Shown here one piece after another: positions 24,795 to 33,610 of a stretch of 56,520 nucleotides of DNA. The translations under genes were made by a program, and so were the position numbers. The stretch comes from Burkholderiales bacterium (GTDB lineage Bacteria; Pseudomonadota; Gammaproteobacteria; Burkholderiales; Ga0077523). The stretch is from positions 1-56,520 of the forward strand of contig JAIESW010000030.1 of assembly GCA_019745565.1 (NCBI GenBank), read 5' to 3'. Under the pieces are notes generated by a model. It saw only the letters and a list, made by a program, of their open reading frames with translations, was not told the DNA's origin and searched no databases. Within the stretch, counting starts at the first letter, position 1. Every line of letters starts with the position of its first letter.

Positions 24795-26048
24795 CTAGGC
24801 GGGGACTTGGTCTAGGTCGAATGCCTTGTGCAGCACCCGTACCGCCAGCTCCAGGTACTTCTCGTCCACCACTACGGAGATCTTGATCTCGCTGGTGGAG
24901 ATCATCTGGATGTTGATGCCCTCCTCCGCCAGCGTGCGGAACATGCGGCTCGCGATGCCTACGTGGCTGCGCATGCCTACGCCTACCATCGAGACCTTGC
25001 AGATCCGGTTGTCGCCCACCAGTGCGCGCGCGCCGATGTGCGCCTTCACGCCTTCCAGGATGCCCAGTGCCTTCTGGTAGTCGCCGCGTGGCACCGTGAA
25101 CGAGAAGTCGGTGGTGCCGTCGGTGGAGGCGTTCTGGATGATCATGTCGACGTCGATGTTCGCGTCGCCGATGGGGCCCAGGATCGCGTAGGCGATGCCG
25201 GGGCGGTCGGGCACGCCCATCACGGTGAGCTTGGCTTCGTCGCGGGCGAACGCGATGCCGGAGATGACGGCCTGTTCCATGTTTTCGTCTTCCTCGAAGG
25301 TAATGAGGGTGCCGGAGTGGGACTCCTCTTCGATGGGGATCTCGGGGTCGGTCAGGCTGGAGAGCACGCGCAGCCGCACCTTGTACTTGCCGGCAAACTC
25401 CACCGAACGGATCTGCAGCACCTTGGAGCCGAGGCTTGCCATCTCGAGCATTTCCTCGAAGGTGATGGTCTTCAGGCGCCGCGCCTCGGGCACGATCCGC
25501 GGGTCGGTCGTGTAGACGCCGTCCACGTCCGTATAGATCTGGCACTCGTCCGCGCTCAACGCAGCGGCCAGGGCGACGCCCGTGGTGTCGGAACCGCCGC
25601 GACCGAGCGTGGTGATGTTCCCGTGCTCGTCGATACCCTGGAATCCCGCCACGATGGGAACGACGCCCGCGGCCAGATCGGCGCGCAGGCGATGCTGGTC
25701 GATGCCGAGGATGCGCGCCTTGGTGAACGCGCTGTCGGTCTGCACCCGGACCTGCGCTCCAGTATAGGAGCGCGCCTTGACCCCCAGTTCCATCAGCGCC
25801 ATGGCGGCGAGGCCGATGGTGACCTGCTCGCCGGTGGAGGCGATGACGTCCAGTTCCCGCGGGTCGGGATGAGCCTGGATTTCCTTGGCGAGAGCGATGA
25901 GCCGGTTGGTCTCTCCGCTCATCGCCGACAGCGCCAGCACCACGTCATGCCCTGCCCTGCGCCACTTGGCGACCCGCCGGGCCACGGCCTTGATGCGCTC
26001 GACCGAGCCCACCGACGTGCCGCCGTATTTTTGGACAATCAATGCCAT
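24795..26048 (-). CDS. lysC: Aspartate kinase
   Basis: This 417-residue monofunctional aspartokinase phosphorylates aspartate, the first step to lysine, threonine, methionine and diaminopimelate. The N-terminal kinase domain begins MALIVQKYGGTSVGS and contains 'GFQGIDEHGNITTLGRGGSD' and 'DVDGVYTTDPRIVPEARRL'. Two C-terminal ACT domains follow ('VMGVPDRPGIAYAILGPIG'; 'VGVGMRSHVGIASRMFRTL'), the usual site of lysine/threonine feedback. The length is standard and no residue looks abnormal. A second start inside the gene for a separate beta subunit is possible in this family but cannot be decided here. Confidence 0.96.
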   Translation of the reverse strand: MALIVQKYGGTSVGSVERIKAVARRVAKWRRAGHDVVLALSAMSGETNRLIALAKEIQAHPDPRELDVIASTGEQVTIGLAAMALMELGVKARSYTGAQVRVQTDSAFTKARILGIDQHRLRADLAAGVVPIVAGFQGIDEHGNITTLGRGGSDTTGVALAAALSADECQIYTDVDGVYTTDPRIVPEARRLKTITFEEMLEMASLGSKVLQIRSVEFAGKYKVRLRVLSSLTDPEIPIEEESHSGTLITFEEDENMEQAVISGIAFARDEAKLTVMGVPDRPGIAYAILGPIGDANIDVDMIIQNASTDGTTDFSFTVPRGDYQKALGILEGVKAHIGARALVGDNRICKVSMVGVGMRSHVGIASRMFRTLAEEGINIQMISTSEIKISVVVDEKYLELAVRVLHKAFDLDQVPA

Positions 26049-26305
26049 TCTGCGCGCACCGCCCGCTTCGACGAAAAGCCGGCGATTCTACCGAAGCCGG
26101 CGAAGGAACGCGAGTAAGTGCCCGATTTGTCGAGGGGTTCGCGATCGGCTGCCAGTTTTTGCGGCCGGCATACCTGTTGCTCATACCCCCGGTGCGTAGC
26201 GCGGACGGCCAATCCGACATCCTGATCTGATCGGGCGGGTCCGGAAGCCGGGAGCCGCCCGCGCTCCGCACCTAATATTCTGCTCCATCCCGGGAGAGCA
26301 AATCC

Positions 26306-26881
26306 ATGAGTCTGTTCCTCATCGTGCTGCTGGCGATCGCGCTGGTGGTCGTGATCTACGGCGTGATGATCTACAACGCCCTGGTACAGACCAAGCACAA
26401 CGTCTCGAAGGCGTGGGCCAACATCGACGTGCTGCTGAAGCAGCGTCACGACGAGTTGCCGAAGCTCGTCGAGGTGTGCAAGCAGTACAAGGAATTCGAG
26501 CAGAGCACGCTGGACAAGGTGATCTCTGCGCGCTCGCGCGTGCACGAAGCGCGGCAGAAGCAGGACATGGGCGCCCTCGGCCAGGCCGAAGGCGCGTTGC
26601 GCATGGGGCTGGGCAACATCTTCGCGGTGGCGGAGGCGTATCCGGAGCTGAAGGCCAACGAGAACTTCCAGGCGCTGATGGCGCGCATCACCGGCCTCGA
26701 GAATTCCATCGCCGACCGGCGCGAGTTCTACAACGAGTCGGTCAACGTCTACAACGTGCGCATCGAGCAGTTTCCCGATGCCCTCATCGCGGGCATGTTC
26801 AACCATCGCGCGCGCGATCTCCTCGAGTTCTCCGCCGAGGAAAAGCGCGACGTGGACCTGAAGCAGCTGTTCGCGGCGTAG
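26306..26881 (+). CDS. lemA: LemA family protein
   Basis: The 191-residue protein has an N-terminal membrane helix (MSLFLIVLLAIALVVVIYGV) and the LemA helical bundle: 'YNALVQTKHNVSKAWANIDV', 'LLKQRHDELPKLVEVCKQY', 'ENFQALMARITGLENSIADR' and 'RREFYNESVNVYNVRIEQFP'. LemA proteins are inner-membrane proteins of unclear function with their helical part exposed. A GGGAGAGC ribosome site precedes the ATG. It is followed 14 bp later by a GIDE-domain gene, a recurrent pairing suggesting a shared membrane complex. Confidence 0.93.
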   Translation: MSLFLIVLLAIALVVVIYGVMIYNALVQTKHNVSKAWANIDVLLKQRHDELPKLVEVCKQYKEFEQSTLDKVISARSRVHEARQKQDMGALGQAEGALRMGLGNIFAVAEAYPELKANENFQALMARITGLENSIADRREFYNESVNVYNVRIEQFPDALIAGMFNHRARDLLEFSAEEKRDVDLKQLFAA

Positions 26882-26895
26882 CCCACGGGCGGTAG

Positions 26896-27810
26896 ATGTC
26901 GACCGCCATGTTCGACAAACCCGGTTCCGGCTTCGGTCCGGAAACCATCTTCGCCGCGCAGACCGGCTCGCTGTTGTTTGGCGGCCACATCGGCGGAACG
27001 TTCGGCTGGACCCTGGCGCTCGTCTGCATCGCCGGCCTGGCGCTGGTCGGCTGGAAAATCTCCTATGGCCGGACCCGGACCATGGCCGATCTGCCCACGT
27101 CCCGCGTGGCGTCCGCGGCCCAGGGTTACGTGGAACTGTACGGCCAGGCGCAATGGCACGAAGGGCAGCGGATGATCGCGCCGCGGTCGCGGTTCAACTG
27201 CGTCTGGTATCGGTTTCTCGTGGAAGAGAAGAAGGGCAAGAACTGGCGCAAGGTGGACAGCGGCGTCAGCAGCGAAACGTTCGTCCTGCGCGACGCCAGC
27301 GGCGATTGCGTCATCGATCCGGAAGGCGCGGAAGTGCTGACGTCCAGCAAGCGCACCTGGTTCAGCGAACCCTATCGCATCACCGAGTGGCTGATCCGGC
27401 CTGGCGACGCAGTTTATGCGCTGGGTGCCTTCGTTTCGATCGATCCGGCTGATCCGAACGCCGACGCCAAGGCCGACACTGCCGCCCTCCTCGCCGAGTG
27501 GAAACGCGATCGGCGCAAGCTGCTGGAGCGCTTCGATTCCAACGGTGACGGCGAGATCGACATGCAGGAGTGGGAGCGCGTGCGCGCCGCCGCCGCGGCG
27601 GAGGTCAGCGGCAACCAGAAGGTTCAGCAACAGCTCCCGCAGCTGCACATGATGCGCAAGCCCAAGGACGGCCGGGCCTACATGCTGTCGAACATCGATC
27701 CGAACGGCCTCATCCGGCGGTACAAGCTGTGGACCATGGCGCAGCTCGGCATCTTCTGCATCGCCGGCGGTATCGCCGCGATTTCTGCGGTGAAGATGCA
27801 CTGGTTGTAG
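26896..27810 (+). CDS. GIDE-domain membrane protein with an EF-hand
   Basis: The 304-residue protein has membrane helices near 37-55 and 282-300. Between them is a GIDE-like domain ('RVASAAQGYVELYGQAQWHE', 'SRFNCVWYRFLVEEKKGKNW', 'FVLRDASGDCVIDPEGAEV', 'YRITEWLIRPGDAVYALGAF'). Inside the last part is a canonical 12-residue EF-hand loop DSNGDGEIDMQE (214-225), implying calcium binding. The eukaryotic GIDE domain belongs to a mitochondrial E3 ligase; bacterial forms lack the RING finger and have no known activity. It is probably co-transcribed with lemA. Confidence 0.85.
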   Translation: MSTAMFDKPGSGFGPETIFAAQTGSLLFGGHIGGTFGWTLALVCIAGLALVGWKISYGRTRTMADLPTSRVASAAQGYVELYGQAQWHEGQRMIAPRSRFNCVWYRFLVEEKKGKNWRKVDSGVSSETFVLRDASGDCVIDPEGAEVLTSSKRTWFSEPYRITEWLIRPGDAVYALGAFVSIDPADPNADAKADTAALLAEWKRDRRKLLERFDSNGDGEIDMQEWERVRAAAAAEVSGNQKVQQQLPQLHMMRKPKDGRAYMLSNIDPNGLIRRYKLWTMAQLGIFCIAGGIAAISAVKMHWL

Positions 27811-27833
27811 CGCGCAGCTGACTGAGTCGTGCG

Positions 27834-28250
27834 CCCGTTCCCCCAACTTCGTTGGGGGAAGGCTGGGATGGGGGCACGCGATCGTCGAGATGCGAACATC
27901 GTTGCCCCCACCCTAACCCTCCCCCACGCTGGCGCGTGGAGGAGGGAACGTACTTCACCGACGAAGTCGGGCAGCGATCCGTGCTTCCCTTCCCCCGAAG
28001 TCGGGGGAAGGAGCTTTACACCCCTTCCCCCAACTTCGTTGGGGGAAGGTTGGGATGGGGGCACGCGATCGTCGAGATGCGAACGTCGTTGCCCCCACCC
28101 GAACCCTCCCCCACGCTGGCGCGTGGGGGAGGGGATGTACTTCACCGACGAAGTCGGGCAGCGATCCGTACTTCCCTTCCCCCGAAATCGGGGGAAGGAG
28201 CTTTACACCCCTTCCCCCACCGCAGGTGGGGGAAGGCTGGGATGGGGGCA
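27834..28250. repeat. Cluster of palindromic repeats forming a 187-bp tandem duplication
   Basis: The interval between two convergent genes is filled with hairpins of the form TTCCCCCAACTTCG / TTGGGGGAA, CCCCCACGCTGGCGCGTGG and TTCCCCCGAAGTCGGGGGAA. The block starting CACGCGATCGTCGAGATGCG at 27875 recurs at 28062, a period of 187 bp, giving just over two copies. Convergent location suggests bidirectional termination or nucleoid-associated REP/BIME-like elements. Confidence 0.88.
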
Positions 28251-28282
28251 ACGAATCCGCCAACCCCGCCACTTCCAGCCCC

Positions 28283-28993
28283 CTACTTCACCACCCCGCG
28301 CAACAGCGCCGCAATCTCCGCGCGCTTGGCACCTTCGGCGATGGCCTCAGCCGTCTTGCCGCGATCGTCGACCCGAGCAACATCCGCCCCTCGAGCGACC
28401 AGCAGTTCCACCGTCTCCCGGTGACCATTACCTGCGGCCCACATGAGCGCCGTCAGATCGTGCTTGGTGGGCGCGTTGATATCCACGCCGCGATCGAGCA
28501 GCAGTCGCACCGCCTCGGTACGGCCGGCACCGGCCGCGTAGACCATCGGGGTCTTGCCGAGCTGGTCCTGGGCGTTCGGATCTCCGCCGGCGTCCAGCAA
28601 GGCCTGCAGCACCTCGACATGACCTTCGAACGCAGCAGCCATGACCGGCGTCGTGCGATTGAGCGCGGCGATGTTCGGATCGGCCTTGCGCTCGATCAGC
28701 AAGCGCACCGTCGAAACATCGCCCTTCTTCGCAAACAGCATGAGCGGCGTCTCACCGTTACGGTTGCGCGCGTTGATCGCCGCGCCGCGTTCGATCAGCG
28801 CTGCAGCGCGCTCCGCGTCGCCTTTCTTGGCGACCGCAAGCAGCTGCGCATTCAGGTTGTAGGCATCGGGATCGTAGTCTTTTCCTCCCATGTTCTGCGG
28901 GAACGCAGAACCCGGGAAAGCAACGCTAAAGATTCCCGCCGCGAGCGCCGTTATCCACCGGTTCACCCGACCGGCATCTGTCAAAAAGTTCAT
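28283..28993 (-). CDS. Exported ankyrin-repeat protein
   Basis: The 236-residue protein starts at ATG 28993 (MNFLTDAGRVNRWITALAAG), with a signal peptide ending near AFP. About five ankyrin repeats follow, for example 'NRNGETPLMLFAKKGDVSTV', 'TTPVMAAAFEGHVEVLQALL', 'LGKTPMVYAAGAGRTEAVRL' and 'DLTALMWAAGNGHRETVELL'. Ankyrin repeats bind partner proteins; exported forms often act in the periplasm. It is divergent from the PQQ dehydrogenase gene, with 138 bp between the starts. No catalytic domain is present. Confidence 0.9.
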   Translation of the reverse strand: MNFLTDAGRVNRWITALAAGIFSVAFPGSAFPQNMGGKDYDPDAYNLNAQLLAVAKKGDAERAAALIERGAAINARNRNGETPLMLFAKKGDVSTVRLLIERKADPNIAALNRTTPVMAAAFEGHVEVLQALLDAGGDPNAQDQLGKTPMVYAAGAGRTEAVRLLLDRGVDINAPTKHDLTALMWAAGNGHRETVELLVARGADVARVDDRGKTAEAIAEGAKRAEIAALLRGVVK

Positions 28994-29131
28994 ATGGCTG
29001 AAGGTCTTGTTAGGGGTTGAATCATCGTATAGAGTCCTCGCGCTCGCAATTGGACCAGGAAAAATTCGCAGTATTGCGGCGGAAAAACGCGAACCCCCGT
29101 CCAGGGTCGCGCCACAACGAGAGGAGGAACT

Positions 29132-30859
29132 ATGAAGAACCTGTCTAGCCTCACTCGGCTTTCCACCTGCTTGATCGCCGCCGGCTTTTCCGCCGGCGTT
29201 TTTGCGGGTGAGATCTCCGGTCAGTCGACGACGACCGGCAAGCCGATGTCTAAGAATCTGGTGCCCGTCACGCAGCAATTGCTGAACGCGTCGGCCGGCG
29301 ACAAGAACCACTGGCTGCATCCGAACGGCAGCTACGAGCAGACGCGCTACTACCCCGCCTCGCAGATCAACACGAGCAACGTCGCCAAGCTGCGTCCGGC
29401 ATTCATCGTCCAGACCGCGGTCACCGAGTCCTCGGAAACCGCGCCGCTGGTCGTGAACGGCGTCATGTTCCTCACCACCTCCTACAACCACGTATACGCC
29501 GTGGACGCGGCGACCGGTGAGGAGTTCTGGCACTACAAGCACAAGATGGGTCCGGTCACGACCTATTGCTGCGGCCCGAACAACCGCGGTGTCGCTGCCT
29601 ACAACGACATGCTCTACATGGGCACGCTGGATGCGAAGCTGGTCGCGCTCAACGCGAAGACCGGCGCGGTCGTCTGGGAAACCGAGATCGCCGACCCGGA
29701 AAAGGGCTACAGCGAAACCATGGCGCCCACCGTCGTCGACGGCAAGGTGCTGATCGGCACCAACGGCGGCGAGTACGGCATTCGCGGCTTCGTGAAGGCG
29801 TTCGATGCCAAGACCGGCAACCTGCTCTGGACGTTCTACACGATTCCGGAAAAGGGCCACGAAGGCGTCTGGGCCACGGCCGATGCCACCGGTCGCGACA
29901 TGAAGCGCAACATCGCCAACGAGAAGAAGCTCCTCGCCGAACACGGCGGTGACTTCTATCAGACGCTCGGCGGTGGCGTGTGGATGACGCCCGCGGTGGA
30001 CCTGTCGACCCGCACCGTGTACTTCGTGGTGGGCAACCCCTCGCCTGACCTGTATGGCGACATCCGTCCCGGCGACAACCTCTACACCGACTCCATCGTC
30101 GCGGTCGATCTGGATTCCGGCGCCTACAAGGCGCACTTCCAGTACATCGCGCACGACGTGTGGGACCTGGACGCGGTGAGCCCGGTCATCATCACGACGG
30201 CCAAGGGCAAGGACGGCAAGGACCGCAAGGTCGTGATCCACGGCGGCAAGACCGGTCACGTCTACGTGCACGACGCGAAGACGCTCGAGCTGATCCGCTT
30301 CTCCGAAGCCATGATCCCGCAGGAGAACATGTGGGTCCTGCCCACGGCCAACGGTGCGCGCATGCTGCCGGGTGCCAACGGCGGTGTGGAATGGAGCCCG
30401 ATGGCGGTGCATCCCAAGCTGCGTCTCGCCTATGCCGCCAACCTGCATCAGCCGATGACCTACCACGTCGAGGAAGCCGGCTATCCGGGCGGCGACAAGC
30501 TGTGGCTGGGTGGAGCGTTCAAGGTGATCCCGAGCGAGAAGCAGTGGGGTCGTCTGTCCGCCGTGAACATCGACACCGGCAAGGTGGCGTGGAAGGCCGA
30601 TACCGACCAGCCTCTGATGGGCGGCACGCTCGTCACCGGCGGCGACCTGGTCTTCACCGGCGAGGGCAACGGCTCGTTCAACGCCTACGACGCCAAGTCC
30701 GGCAAGAAGCTGTGGTCGTTCAACGTCGGCGCCGGCGCCAACAGCCCCCCCATCTCCTACACCGTGAACGGCAAGCAGTACATCGGTGTGGCGGCGGGCG
30801 GCAACACGCAGCTCGACTTCAAGCGTGGCAACAGCTACGTGGTGTTCGCGCTGCCCTGA
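29132..30859 (+). CDS. PQQ-dependent alcohol dehydrogenase, predicted lanthanide type
   Basis: The 575-residue periplasmic quinoprotein has a signal peptide (to about GVFA), eight-bladed propeller repeats such as '[15 protein letters not shown]' and '[15 protein letters not shown]', and the vicinal disulfide pair Cys146-Cys147 that stacks on PQQ. Likely metal ligands are E214 (NGGEYG), N302 (GNPSP) and catalytic D345 in WDLD. The extra Asp347, two residues after the catalytic Asp, is the mark of lanthanide-dependent XoxF/PedH enzymes; calcium enzymes have Ala or Ser there. It probably oxidises a primary alcohol and passes electrons to the cytochrome c encoded next. GAGGAGG sits 6 bp before the ATG. 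There is no C-terminal haem domain. The exact substrate cannot be told. Confidence 0.9.
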   Translation: MKNLSSLTRLSTCLIAAGFSAGVFAGEISGQSTTTGKPMSKNLVPVTQQLLNASAGDKNHWLHPNGSYEQTRYYPASQINTSNVAKLRPAFIVQTAVTESSETAPLVVNGVMFLTTSYNHVYAVDAATGEEFWHYKHKMGPVTTYCCGPNNRGVAAYNDMLYMGTLDAKLVALNAKTGAVVWETEIADPEKGYSETMAPTVVDGKVLIGTNGGEYGIRGFVKAFDAKTGNLLWTFYTIPEKGHEGVWATADATGRDMKRNIANEKKLLAEHGGDFYQTLGGGVWMTPAVDLSTRTVYFVVGNPSPDLYGDIRPGDNLYTDSIVAVDLDSGAYKAHFQYIAHDVWDLDAVSPVIITTAKGKDGKDRKVVIHGGKTGHVYVHDAKTLELIRFSEAMIPQENMWVLPTANGARMLPGANGGVEWSPMAVHPKLRLAYAANLHQPMTYHVEEAGYPGGDKLWLGGAFKVIPSEKQWGRLSAVNIDTGKVAWKADTDQPLMGGTLVTGGDLVFTGEGNGSFNAYDAKSGKKLWSFNVGAGANSPPISYTVNGKQYIGVAAGGNTQLDFKRGNSYVVFALP

Positions 30860-30890
30860 TGAACCTGGGATAGCTGCACGCAGTCTCAAC

Positions 30891-30914
30891 AAGGGCCACC
30901 ATCGGGTGGCCCTT
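30891..30914 (+). terminator. Hairpin terminator after the PQQ dehydrogenase gene
   Basis: A perfect 10-bp stem (AAGGGCCACC / GGTGGCCCTT) with an ATCG loop is followed by GTTCCTT, a weak T tract. It lies 32 bp after the dehydrogenase stop and 26 bp before the cytochrome start, so it may attenuate rather than fully separate the two genes. Confidence 0.75.
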
Positions 30915-30939
30915 GTTCCTTCAAAGTACGGATCGATCC

Positions 30940-31512
30940 ATGAAACGCCTGTTCCTGTTCGCTGCCCTCCTCGCCCTTCCCTTCACCGTGCACGCGCAGA
31001 ACGCGGAAGCCGGCAAAAAGAAAGCCGAAGTCTGTGCGGCCTGTCACGGTGCCGACGGCAACGCGCCGGCGGCCATGTTCCCCATCCTCGCGGGCCAGAC
31101 GCAGCGCTACCTGTACCTGCAGTTGAAGGACTACAAGGAAGGCCGTCGCAAGAATCCGATGATGTCGCCCATGGTGGCGAATCTGTCCAAGCAGGACATG
31201 CAGGATCTCGCGGCGTACTTCGCATCGCAGAAATTGAAACCGACCAACTTCGTCCCCGACACCGCCAAGGCGGCCAAGGGCAAGGCGACGGCCGATGCAG
31301 CGCTGTGCCCCATGTGCCATCTCGGCGGCTTTTCCGGCCAGAACGAGGTGCCGCGTGTGGCGGGCCAGCATCAGGAGTACATTGTCACGCAGCTGAAAGC
31401 GTTCAAGAACAAGGAGCGCACCAATGACGCCGGCAACATGACGGCCGTCATGCGCGGGTTGTCCGACGACGATATCGAGAATCTCTCCCACTACATTGCC
31501 GGTATCAACTGA
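30940..31512 (+). CDS. Periplasmic di-haem cytochrome c (c4-like)
   Basis: The 190-residue protein begins at ATG 30940 with a signal peptide (MKRLFLFAALLALPFTVHA). It has two class I cytochrome c domains with haem sites CAACH (32-36) and CPMCH (123-127). Distal methionines are likely in 'NPMMSPMVANLS' and 'NMTAVMRGLS', the pattern of cytochrome c4. The dehydrogenase immediately upstream suggests it accepts electrons from PQQ and hands them to a terminal oxidase. The upstream in-frame Met at 30913 lies inside the terminator region and was not used. Confidence 0.9.
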   Translation: MKRLFLFAALLALPFTVHAQNAEAGKKKAEVCAACHGADGNAPAAMFPILAGQTQRYLYLQLKDYKEGRRKNPMMSPMVANLSKQDMQDLAAYFASQKLKPTNFVPDTAKAAKGKATADAALCPMCHLGGFSGQNEVPRVAGQHQEYIVTQLKAFKNKERTNDAGNMTAVMRGLSDDDIENLSHYIAGIN

Positions 31513-31538
31513 GATATCAGGAACCGTGTTGGGGCGGC

Positions 31539-31576
31539 GGCCAGCGATGCTGAGACACCGAGCATCGCGGCTGGCC
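31539..31576 (+). terminator. Imperfect inverted repeat after the cytochrome gene
   Basis: GGCCAGCGATGCT at 31539 pairs with AGCATCGCGGCTGGCC at 31561-31576, apart from a small bulge, around a 9-nt loop. It starts 27 bp after the cytochrome stop. No T tract follows, so a terminator role is only possible. Confidence 0.4.
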
Positions 31577-31703
31577 CCGCGACCAGCGAAGCTGGGGCGC
31601 ACGGCCCCTCCACGGCAACCGGACGTAGTAGGTGGGGCGCACATGTCGGTGCATCCTGGCCGATGGGTGAACAGGCGGTAGCCGTCCTCCGCGGGCCCCT
31701 AAC

Positions 31704-32558
31704 TTGAACCCGTCACGCATGGGCTCGTTCCCCGCCCTCGGGCCGCGCGGGTTCCATCGCGTGCACTACACCGAGTGGGGTGCGGCCGATAACCCCCGTG
31801 TCGTCGTCTGCGTGCACGGCCTCACCCGGAACGGGCGCGATTTCGACTTCCTCGCCCGACACCTGTCGTCGCGCTGCCGAGTGGTCTGTCCCGATGTCGC
31901 AGGCAGAGGCTTCAGCGAACGGCTGACCCACCCCGAGGACTACGGCTATCCGCTGTATCTCGCCGACATGGCAGCGCTGATCGCGCGCACCGGCGCCGAA
32001 CGGGTCGACTGGGTCGGCACGTCCATGGGCGGGTTGATCGGCATGCTGCTCGCGGTGCAGCCGGGCGCTCCGCTGCGGCGACTGGTGATGAACGACGTCG
32101 GCCCTTTCATTCCCAAGACGGCGCTGGAGCGCCTCGCCCGCTACGTCGGTCAGGATCCCCGCTTCGACACGCTGGAAGCCGTGGAACGCTATCTGCGCGA
32201 GATCTTCGCCCCGTTCGGCCCTCTCACGGACGAGCAGTGGGAGCATCTCGCGCAACACAGCGCGCTGCGTCTCGACAACGGCCGCTTCGCGCTCGCCTAC
32301 GATCCTGCCATCGGCAACGCCTTCAAGGGGCCGCTGCAGGACGTGAACCTGTGGCCGGTCTGGAGATCGATCGGCATTCCCGTGCTGGTCCTGCGCGGTG
32401 CGGAATCCGACCTGCTGCTGGCCGAGACCGCGCGGGAGATGATGGAGTCCGCGCCAGCAGGCTCCAAGCTTCTCGAGTTCAGCGGCATCGGTCATGCGCC
32501 TGCGCTCATGGCGAACGACCAGATCGAGGCGGTGGAGGAGTTTCTGCTGTCGGATTGA
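31704..32558 (+). CDS. Alpha/beta-fold hydrolase
   Basis: The 284-residue protein shows the oxyanion-hole segment 'VCVHGLTRNGRDFDFLA', 'VCPDVAGRGFS', the nucleophile elbow GTSMGG (Ser107), an acid in 'LVLRGAESDLLLAE' and the catalytic His in 'GIGHAPALM'. No signal peptide is present, so it is cytoplasmic. The substrate, probably an ester or lactone, cannot be inferred. A second ATG five codons in (MGSFPALG) is an alternative start. It stands alone between repeats. Confidence 0.9.
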   Translation: MNPSRMGSFPALGPRGFHRVHYTEWGAADNPRVVVCVHGLTRNGRDFDFLARHLSSRCRVVCPDVAGRGFSERLTHPEDYGYPLYLADMAALIARTGAERVDWVGTSMGGLIGMLLAVQPGAPLRRLVMNDVGPFIPKTALERLARYVGQDPRFDTLEAVERYLREIFAPFGPLTDEQWEHLAQHSALRLDNGRFALAYDPAIGNAFKGPLQDVNLWPVWRSIGIPVLVLRGAESDLLLAETAREMMESAPAGSKLLEFSGIGHAPALMANDQIEAVEEFLLSD

Positions 32559-32568
32559 GGTGGAGTTG

Positions 32569-32849
32569 GCGATTGATCCGTGGCGCGGGCCCCCATCCCA
32601 ACCTTCCCCCACCTTCGGTGGAGGAAGGAGTGCCTGCGATCGGCAGGGTGACAGTTGGATGCACTCTTTCCCCCACCGAAGCTGGGGGAAGGTGGGGTCG
32701 GCAGGCGGGCGGCGATTGATCCGCGGCGTGGGCCCCCATCCCAACCTTCCCCCACCTTCGGTGGAGGAAGGAGTGCCTGCGATCGGCAGGGCGACAGTTG
32801 GATGCACTCCTTCCCCCAGCGCAGCTGGGGGAAGGCTGGGATGGGGGCC
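32569..32849. repeat. Palindromic repeats in a 143-bp tandem duplication
   Basis: The block GATTGATCCG at 32571, followed by 'GGGCCCCCATCCCAACC', a TTCCCCCACCTTCGGTGG hairpin and 'GCCTGCGATCGGCAGGG', recurs at 32714, a period of 143 bp. Each copy ends in another TTCCCCCA/TGGGGGAA hairpin. It separates the hydrolase and RraA-like genes. Confidence 0.85.
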
Positions 32850-32935
32850 GCCTCTCGCCCACCCCTGTTGGTCCTTCCCCGCTTTGCCGCTATCGTTGCG
32901 TCCTTCCACACCGTCAGCAGATCACCGAGGCATCC

Positions 32936-33604
32936 ATGAACCCAAAGGACTTCACCCGCCCCGACACCAAGCTCGTCGAGGCCTATCGCGAAGTGGCCAA
33001 GTGTTACAGCGCCTCCTGCGTCTTCGCCGACGTGCAACGACGCGGCGGTGTGATGCACAGCGGGATGAAACCCATCTTCCGCGCAAAGGCCGTCGGGCCT
33101 GCAGTGACCGTGAAGCTGTCGCCCGGGGATCTGCAGGACCCCTTGGTCGCCCTGCACGTCGCGAAACCGGGCGACGTGGTCGTAGTCGATGCCGGCGGTG
33201 AAACCGAGACCTCCGTGTTCGGCGGTCTCATGGGGTCGCTCTTCCAGAACCTCGGCGTACAGGGTGCGGTGATCGACGGCGCGTGCCGTGACACCGACGA
33301 ACTGCGCGATCTCGGCTTCGTGGTCTTCTCGCGGGCCGTCACGGCCCGCGGCACGCACACCATGTTCTCCGGCCGCAAGGAAGACGTGCAGGTGAACGTA
33401 CCGGTGCAGTGCGGCGGCATCGTCGTGAATGCGGGCGACATGGTGATCGCGGACGAGATCGGCGTGACCGTCGTGCCGCTGGCCGACGCGGAGAATGTGT
33501 TGAAGCTCGCACGCGAACAGGCCGAGCGCGAAGAGGCGACGCGCCAGCGCATCAAGCAGGGGCGGACGTTCGAGCAGCTCCTCGAAGAATTCGGCCGCAT
33601 CTGA
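32936..33604 (+). CDS. RraA-like aldolase-family protein
   Basis: The 222-residue protein has the RraA fold markers: 'CVFADVQRRGGVMHSGMKPI', 'DVVVVDAGGETETSVFGGLM', 'QGAVIDGACRDTDELRDLGF' (the Gly-x-x-x-Asp-Gly-x-x-Arg-Asp metal/substrate motif) and 'VNAGDMVIADEIGVTVVP'. Family members are 4-hydroxy-4-methyl-2-oxoglutarate or 4-carboxy-4-hydroxy-2-oxoadipate aldolases, oxaloacetate decarboxylases, or RNase E regulators. Being first in a run with dgoK and dgoA (6 bp to dgoK), it more likely acts on a sugar-acid or keto-acid intermediate than on RNase E. The start at 32936 excludes repeat sequence upstream. Confidence 0.85.
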   Translation: MNPKDFTRPDTKLVEAYREVAKCYSASCVFADVQRRGGVMHSGMKPIFRAKAVGPAVTVKLSPGDLQDPLVALHVAKPGDVVVVDAGGETETSVFGGLMGSLFQNLGVQGAVIDGACRDTDELRDLGFVVFSRAVTARGTHTMFSGRKEDVQVNVPVQCGGIVVNAGDMVIADEIGVTVVPLADAENVLKLAREQAEREEATRQRIKQGRTFEQLLEEFGRI

Positions 33605-33610
33605 GCGACC

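Noticed and set aside
27834..28250. Repeats with spacers that might suggest a CRISPR array
   Set aside because: The repeats are themselves palindromes of mixed types with a duplicated 187-bp unit. Spacers are duplicated rather than unique and no cas genes are present.
28283..30892. An 869-codon minus-strand open frame covering the PQQ dehydrogenase gene
   Set aside because: Most of it is antisense to the clearly coding dehydrogenase and results from GC-rich codon bias. Only the last 236 codons, from the ATG at 28993, encode the ankyrin protein.
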